From Mytilus californianus (lineage: Eukaryota > Mollusca > Bivalvia > Mytilida > Mytilidae): a DNA stretch of 64,000 nt. Both the position numbers and the translations under genes were made by a program. Under the pieces are notes generated by a model, which saw only the letters and a list, made by a program, of their open reading frames with translations, did not search any database and had not been told where the DNA came from. The DNA lies in assembly GCF_021869535.1 (NCBI RefSeq), contig NW_026262668.1, forward strand, positions 65,502,058-65,566,057, written 5' to 3'. This document shows, piece by piece, positions 39,701-48,700 of the stretch (position 1 is the first letter of the stretch; every line of letters begins with the position of its first letter).

Positions 39701-42700
39701 GTTGCGCTACTGAATTTGAAATCTGAAAGGAAAAGAGGTTATTTTCTTCAATCTAGGAATTGAAATACTTATTTCCTACAAACGCCATATTTAGTCACAT
39801 GCCCTGTTTTCACAAATGCACAAATACAAATGAACCAATTCCAACACAATTTAAACAGTCATTCTACATATTATCAGCTCTTAACATTAATAGCTGGCTA
39901 AACAGCATTTACCCAACAATAAGCCTGCTCTTTTGCAAACATTATTTGCTGGCTAAACAGCTCTTACCAAACCATTAACACTTGAGCCAGTCCTAAACAC
40001 TAGTTTAAGAAAGCTTTAAAAAAAAGTATTTGAAAATATCCAAATTGCCATTATAAGAAGATTTTCTTTTGTTTTTACAGTAAATCTGAAGCCACAATAC
40101 GGGTTGTTAGAGTAAAACTGAATAATGGTGAAAGAGTGGTAGGGGTCCGCTATCCAGAAGTTTTAGTCAGACAGGTTGAGAAAGTTTTAACAGAACAGAA
40201 CAGGATACAAGCTCATATGGTAATACTTATGATCTTATGTAGGATTAGTGAAATTAAATGAATACAACAAAAATTAAGGAATAACAGTACTGTATTTGAA
40301 GAGTTGCAACCATCTTTTGGGGGATTTGACAGTCACAAATGCAGTTTTTGTCTCGCCTGCCACGAATGTCGCAGTATGCGAGATATAGGTATTACTATCC
40401 GGCGACAGCAGCGTAAACTATTTGTATAAAGCTTTATATTTCAGAAGGTAGAAGAACCGAATGCTTTATATCTTGTATGCAGATACCTTATGTTACGAAG
40501 TTTCCGTCTGTCATATGTCCAATGTCCTTGACCTCATTTTCATGGTTCAGCAACTGCTTGAAAAAATATTTGAGTTTTTTTGTTATGTGAATTTCTCACT
40601 TATTATGAGTAATAGGATAACTATATTTGGTATATGTGTTCCTTGCAACGTCTACATGTCCGTCAGACAAGGTTCACCTGACCTCAACCTCATTTCATGG
40701 ATCATAAAGTTACATGATAAGGTCCGTTTCTCAAATACTATAAGCAATAGGTCAACTATATGTGGTGTATGGAATGACTGTAATGGGTACATGTCAGTTT
40801 GGCAGGTTTCATCTGACCTTGACCTCATTTTCAAGGTTCATTGGTCAATGTAAAGTTTTTGTGTTTTGGTCTGTTTTTCAAGTACTATAAGCAAAAGGTC
40901 TACTATATTTTGTGTATGGAATGATTTTAAGGTGTACATGTCTGTCTGGTAGATATCGTCTGACCTTGACATCATTTTCATGGTTCACTTGTAATGTTAA
41001 GTTTTTGTGTTTTGGTCTGTTTTTCAAGTACTGTAAGCAAAAGGTCAACTATATTTGTGTATGGAATGATTTTAAGGTATACATGTCTGTCTGGCAGGTA
41101 TCATTTGACCTTGACTTCATTTTCATGGTTCATTGGTCAATGTTAAGTTTTTGTGTTTTGGTCTGTTTTTCAAGTACTAAAGTAATAGATCAACTATATT
41201 TGGTGTATGGAATGATTGTAAGTTTTACATGTCTGTCTTGAAGTATCATCTGACCTTGACATCATTTTCATGGTTCATTGGTCAATGTTAATTTTTTTTT
41301 TTTTTGGTCTGTTTTTCAATTATCATAAGCAATAGGTCACTATATTTTGTGTATACAAATTTTGTAAGGTGTACTGTATATGTCTGATAGGATTTATCTG
41401 ACCTGAGTTTCTGTGATGCTTTTAGTAAAACCTTTATCTTTGAGAGTTTCAACATAAAATCAATGGTCAGTAAAGCAGGCGAGACATTTCAGCATGTGCA
41501 CTCTTGTTTAAGTACATTAGTAAAATTTTCTAAAACTTCAATCTGAGTATTTCCCTTACCTAATGATTATTTTATTTCAAAGGACAATTTATTTCATAAT
41601 GAGTTGCCAGCTAGCAAGTGAAAATTCTTTACTGTAATGTTCAGATGACTTTGTAGATTAAATTTTCAAATCAGTAATGTAAATCTGAGCTGAATAAAGA
41701 GCTTGAGATTAAAAAACTAAATTTTTTTCAAGCTTTTAACATTTTCTAGTGTAAAATGTAAGTACAAGTATCATGAATTATTTGGCACAATCAATCAACC
41801 AAAAGCTCTTCTCAAGTAGGTATCTTGCTGAGTGGAATATACTAACTGAATCATTTGTATAAAGAAGAGAACAAATAGTGCATACTTCATTTGAACGCTT
41901 AATTCATCTTAATTCATAATCCAAAACTGTAGTCAGCCAGCCATGGACATATTCACTTTCTGAACAGTGACAAAACCCATGACACAAGAACAATAATAAA
42001 GTCGCTCTTCTTATGAGCGCCTTTGCTAAAAAGGAACAAACATTGAAAAGAAAAAGTTTTCAGTGTTTACAGGGGAGGTAATATTTTAACACTAGATTCT
42101 GCACTGTGAAAGCAGGAAGTGTTTTTGTCTTTGATTAATACCCTTTCTGCTGATTCTAATTCAACAACAGGATGAAAAGACAAGAAAAAAAGTCTTTGTT
42201 CTGTGAAAAGTAACATTAAACCATTAGCTTAATATATCCATTAAAGATAGGGTTAACCAATCACAATATTCTGGTACATGCCTTTATAATATTACCCATA
42301 ATGCTTTGAATTCTGAAATGTCAAATCAGTTAGAAAAAATGTAAGATACTATGGATTCATTTGTTTTCGTGGATACTAATTTTCGTGGATTGAAGAAATT
42401 TTACATTTACGTGGATATTTGGTTTTGTGGTTTTCCCAAAGTCGGTAAAAACAACCCAATAGAAATTTGAAACTTGTTGAACTTTTTAATTTGTGGTTTT
42501 ACTATACCCACGAAATCAACGAAAATATGTATCCCATGAATAGTAATGAATCCACAGTAATTGTAAAGGAGGGCATATGATTAGTCCACTTGATATCCTG
42601 TGTCCATATACTCATCCAATTTGAACCAAATTTTGTAGTCAAGTAATACTTATATGAATATATAATTAGTTGTTTTTTCTAAAAAATTATATCCCATGAC

Positions 42701-45700
42701 CAGACTGATCAGACAACCTTGCCATTGATACTATAAATACTATATCATTATAAAACAGAAAGATTAGAAAGGTAGATCATCATGACTATCCCTGTTAGTG
42801 TTCATCTCAATTTTCAATATCATAATTGTGTAATTTGAAGTTACAAATAACTTTCTTGTCTAGTTCAAGTTGACATATTGACTCAATTACAAACTGAAAA
42901 TGACATTTGCTCATTCTTTTACCTTTCCTTAAAGATACTGAATTTGTATTTTAGTTTTTGTCTCGCCTTGACGGAGTCAAAAAGCGAGACATAGGTATGC
43001 TGTTTCCGGCGGCGACGGCAGTGGCGTCAACAATGTATTTGTTTGTGATTAGGTCTAGTTCATGGTGAACCACTAGTGGTAGGTCAATGATATTTGGTAT
43101 GCAGTTGTATAAGCATTGGCACATCTCATTACCATGGAGATTATTTGGCCCAGCCCCCTCATTCATAGTCTATTGACTTTGAAACTTTTTCTTAGTTTTC
43201 ATGTATTAGTTTGTGATTAGTTCAGTTTAAGGGGAACTGTTAGTAGTAGATCAATGATAATTGGTATGCAGTTGTATAAGCATTAGCACATCTCATTTCC
43301 ATGGGGAATATTTGGTCATTACCCCTCAGTCATGGTCTATTGACTTTGAAACTTTTGCTTAGTTTACATGTATTAGTTTGTGATTAGGTCAGTTTAAGAT
43401 GAACCACTAATGTTAAGACAATGATATTCGTATGCAAATGTATTGACATTTGCAAGTTTCATTTCCATGGAGATTATATAACCCCACCCCCTAATTATGG
43501 TTCATTGACTTTGAAACTTTTACATAGTTTACAAGTTAATGTTTGTGTTTAGGTTTGTTTAAAGGGAACAACTTATGAAAAGTCAATGGTATTTGGTTTG
43601 CAGTTGTATTAGCATTGGCACATCTCATTACCATGGAGATTATTTGGCCCTGCCCCCTCAGTCAAGGTCTATTGATTTTGAAACTTTGCTTAGTTTACAT
43701 GTATTTGTTTGTGATTAGGTCAGTTTATGGGGAACCACTAGTGGTAGGTCAGTGATATTTGGTATGCAGTTGTATAAGCATTGGCATATCTCATTTCCAT
43801 GGAGATTATTTGGCCCAGCCCCCTCATTCATAGTCTATTGACTTTGAAACTTTTTCTTAGTTTTCATGTATTAGTTTGTGATTAGGTCGGTTTAAGGGGA
43901 ACTGTTAGTAGTAGATCAATGATAATTGGTATGCAGTTGTATAAGCATTAGCACATCTCATTTCCATGGGGAATATTTGGTCATTACCCCTCAGTCATGG
44001 TCTATTGACTTTGAAACTTTTGCTTAGTTTACATGTATTAGTTTGTGATTAGGTCAGTTTAAGATGAACCACTAATGTTAAGACAATGATATTCGTATGC
44101 AAATGTATTGACATTTGCAAGTTTCATTTCCATGGAGATTATATAACCCCACCCCCTAATTATTGTTCATTGACTTTGAAACTTTTACATAGTTTACAAG
44201 TTAATGTTTGTGTTTAGGTTTGTTTAAAGGGAACAACTTATGAAAAGTCAATGGTATTTGGTTTGCAGTTGTATTAGCATTGGCACATCTCATTTCCATG
44301 GAGATTTTTTAGTCCTGTACCTTCAGTCATGGTTCATTATGTAAATTTTTAAAAGAATATAAATAAAATATAAATTGAACAAATAATCATAGAAGGATGG
44401 TACTTAAATGATTTTAAATGTCTTAGGACAAATAAAAAAATAATAATTTGAAAATTATTTGAGGGTTCTATACTTCCTTTCAAGGCTTAAATTGAAATTT
44501 ATATAGCAACTATGACCCTCTTCACTTTTTTGAATGTGTTTCTTAACATGTAATAAAGATCTAATTGCAGATAGTTAAACAAATGTTCTGATTGCAATGG
44601 TTGGTAAAAAGAATAATGAGAAAAGATTTGCAGATAGTTAAACAAATGTTCTGATTGCAATGGTTGGTAAAAAGAATAATGAGAAAAGAGATATGAAATA
44701 AAAAATTTAAAGAACATACCAAACAAAAAAGAATGTTAGATTGAACATGTTGAATAAAGATAGAGAAACTTTATAAGTACAAGGGTACTATAAACATAAT
44801 ACATTCAGATGGAAAGTTGAAGAAAACACACTTTAAAAGACAATTCTACAGCACACTGTTTCATTTACGACAAAATTTATGTCGATTAAAAACCTCCTGA
44901 TCTGAGTCCTAATCTCCTGACCAAAATTTCCCGATCTCCTGATCTGAGTTTCACAGTCCATCACATGTATGCATTTGCATTATCAATATAACAAATAGGC
45001 GAGACATATCTCTGTGTTAACAGTATATTGTTATCTAAATTTACTAATTACATGTGTACTTGTAAAGATACTGTTCTGTATGACATATTTTTAACCTGAA
45101 TTTGTAAATTTTGTGAAAATTACTTTTTCTCTTCGTCGTCAACCAGCCTTGCAGATATTGCCTAAATATTAATATTGGAATAAAGTATTGTATAATCAGA
45201 AAATTATTGAGTGCATTTATTATTGCGAATTTTGAAGAATGAAAAAAAATGTGAGGTGAATTATTGCGATTTTAGGAAAAGATACATACAGATATATGTA
45301 TCAGATATCAGAATGTGAGTTCTTTTTATAGACCTTATCGCTATTTGGGAATCTGTGACGCTTGACCCGAGAATCTGCGATACTTGAACAACTGATGTCA
45401 CACAACAATAACTTTTCGTTTGTGGCTTCAGACATTTTTTTTTGTGACGTCAAAATTTTACGGGAACCTGTATGATGTCCAGCAATGGCGGACAAATAGA
45501 GATAAGGTGTATTGTGATACTCAAGGAGTCGCATTATTCCCATTGATAAAAACCACGCAAATAATTTCTGAATCTACAGTAATAAACAGCCATAAAGCAT
45601 GTTTTATGCCTACTGAGTATCTGCAACTTACGGATGCTTGGGATGGCACATTTTAAATTGAATCACAGGTACACAACAATGTATTATTTTGTGATTAGGT

Positions 45701-48700
45701 CCAGTTTATGGGGAACCACTTGTGGTAGGTCAGTGATATTTGATATGCAGTTGTATAAGCATTGGCACATCTCATTTCCATTGAGATTATTTTGCCCCAC
45801 CCCTCAGTCATGGTATATTGACTTTAAAACTTTTTCTTAGTTTACATGTAATTGATAGTTTGTGGTTAGGTCAGTTTATGGGGAACCACTAGTGGTGGGT
45901 CAATGATATTTGGTATGCAGTTGTATTAGTATTGGCACATCTCATTTCCTTGGAGATTATTTTGCCCCACCCCCTCAGTCATGATTTATTGACTTTGAAA
46001 CTTTTGCTTAGTTTACATGTATTAGTTTGTGATTAGGTCAGTTGAAGGGGAACTTTAAGTGGTAGGTCTATGATATTTAAAATGCAGATATATTAGCATT
46101 GGCATTTCACATTTCCATGGAGGTTATTTAGCCCTGCACCTTTAACAGTCATGATTTTGAATGATTTGCATAGTTTAAATGTTGCCATTTTAATTTCAAA
46201 ATTTGCATTATACCGTCAAAACAACAAAACATGAGACATATCTCTGTGTTAACAGTTCATTTATTTAAAGAGGGTGAAAATATTAATGATAAGCCATAGT
46301 TTTGTTAAAAATTCACAAATTTTGAAATGTTTTTTGCTGCCATTTCAACAAAAAACAAACTGATACTTTAGTCAATTCATCCTGTATCAGGTTATAGTTT
46401 TGGGCTAATGTAGCTTACTATGAAACTCAGTAGTCAAAAGCATTTGAAAATGTAAATATATGTCAAATAAGATTTGTAGTTCATGTGGTATGAGTCAACC
46501 TATTTCAAGGAGAGAGTAACTTTAATTGGAATTCTTCATTTTGAGAGATGTTTAGAATTTTTATGCCCCCGCCGTACCGGAGGGGGCATTAAGTTTTACC
46601 CTTGTCCGTCTGTACGTACGTACGTACGTACGTACGTCCCGAAATTGGTTTCCGTTCTCTAACTTGAGTTTGCCTCAACCAAATGTAATGAAACTTATAC
46701 ACAATGCTTATTACCACAAAACACAGATCAAGTTTGAATTTTGGTGGCGTCACTTTAACCGATCTAGAGTTATGCCCCTTTATAAAAGGAAATATTGCAT
46801 AATTTTTAGTTTCCATTCTCTAACTTAAGTTTGCCTCAACCAAATGTTATGAAACTTATACACAATGCTTATTACCACAAAACACAGATCAAGTTTGAAT
46901 TTTGGTGGTGTCACTTTAACCGATCTAGAGTTATGCCCCTTTATAAAAGGAAAAATTGCAAAATTTTTATTTTCTTCTAAATATCAAGTTTATATAATAT
47001 ATTTTTAAAATTGGAGTTATCTTCCTTTGACCATGATTATAGTTGAATCAACTACAATCAATGCTTTATACAATGCAATGTTTAATTTTGACTACCACTG
47101 ATAAAACACAGATCAAGTTGAATTTGGGTAGTGTCACTTTAACCATTATTGAGTTATGCCCCTTTATAAATAGAAAGATTGCAAAATTTTTTAGTTTCCA
47201 TTCTGTAACTGAAGTTTTCCCCAGCCAAACATTGTGAAACCTATACACAATATTCATTCCAACAAAACTCAGTTAAGATCAAGTACATTTTTTTTGTTTC
47301 AGTTCTCTAACTTGAGTTTGCCTCAACCAAATGTTATGAAACTTATACACAATGCTAATTACTACATAATACAGATTAAGTACGAAATTAGGTGGCAACA
47401 CTTTTACCATTCTAGAGTTATGTCCCATTATAAACATAAAAATTGCTGAATTTTTTAGTTTGTCTCATCCAAATGTTGTAAAACTTATACACAACCGTTC
47501 TAGAGTTATGCATCATTACAAATAGAAAAATTGCTGAATTTTTAGTTTCTGTTCTCTACTTAAGTTAGCCTCAACCAAATGTTATGAGACTTACACACAA
47601 TGCTTATTACCACAAAACTCAGATCAAGTTCAAATTTGGGTAGTGTCACTTTTACCGTTCTTCAGTTATGTCCCTTTATAACTATATGATATGCAAGCGG
47701 GGGCATCATCTGTGTCCACATGTGGACACTATCCACATTTATTTTTTTTAAATCTTTAAGCTAAGTCACATCAAATTAAAGTGATCTTTTTTAGAAGTAT
47801 TATATATTGATTTGTAATTATAGTCTGTAAATCCTTTACTTTTATAACTGAATGTGAAATAGAGTACACTAAAATAAATCGTATTGCAATGAATATGAAG
47901 AACCTGTACTTTATGCGGGTTTATTGTTGTATTATCTTCAAGCGAAACATAGCAAAATGATATATTTATTGCATAACTGATGATGATAAAGATATCTCAA
48001 TAGCATGGTTAGATTAACATGTCTAAATATTTGTACGTCTCTCTCTAAGAAATAACAATTTTCTGCCTTTTATGGTGTATTATAACTGGTTAATGACTGA
48101 TATAGCCATTGATTTATCTTTGCTAGAGTAAGAATACTGTCGTAATTGAGTCAGTTAATGGTAAATTGAATGACGGTTGTCCTAATCTGCAACCATAGAT
48201 ATTCGTTTCACATGTAATTATGGCCCTTAACTGCTGTCAACTGTCAACCCTGATCTATTTGGCAGTCGTAGCTAATTGGTTTGTTGTCTTGTAGAAAGAC
48301 TTTTCTTTAATGTGGAAATTGTTATATTGTCTGCTGTGGAGTAAAAAACAATTTGTTTCTGTTAAGTCTAAATTGGTTTTTATGATGTATTTCATTTTGA
48401 GCAAATCAGATTCAGGTCAATGTTGTCAAAGTGTTTAAAGGTAGTTTGGGATAGGTTTCACATTACTATGATTACCTGCTTTTAAAAGGAATTTACAGAC
48501 ATTTGCTGTCATCAAAGAAACAAACAAATGATTGACTATTCTTTATACAATTAAGTTCTACTCTTTAACCTTGAACAATTATGAACAGACAGGGCCGTCT
48601 TAAACTTGCATTGAGGTGAGAGTTTTTTATGCTCCGTGTTGAAGGCCTCACTGTGACAATGAGATGAAGAACAGCAAAAAAAGCAATTTTTCTTTGCTTT

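Noticed and set aside
40461-41241. 130- and 109-codon frames
   Set aside because: They lie entirely within the tandem core of the family F element.
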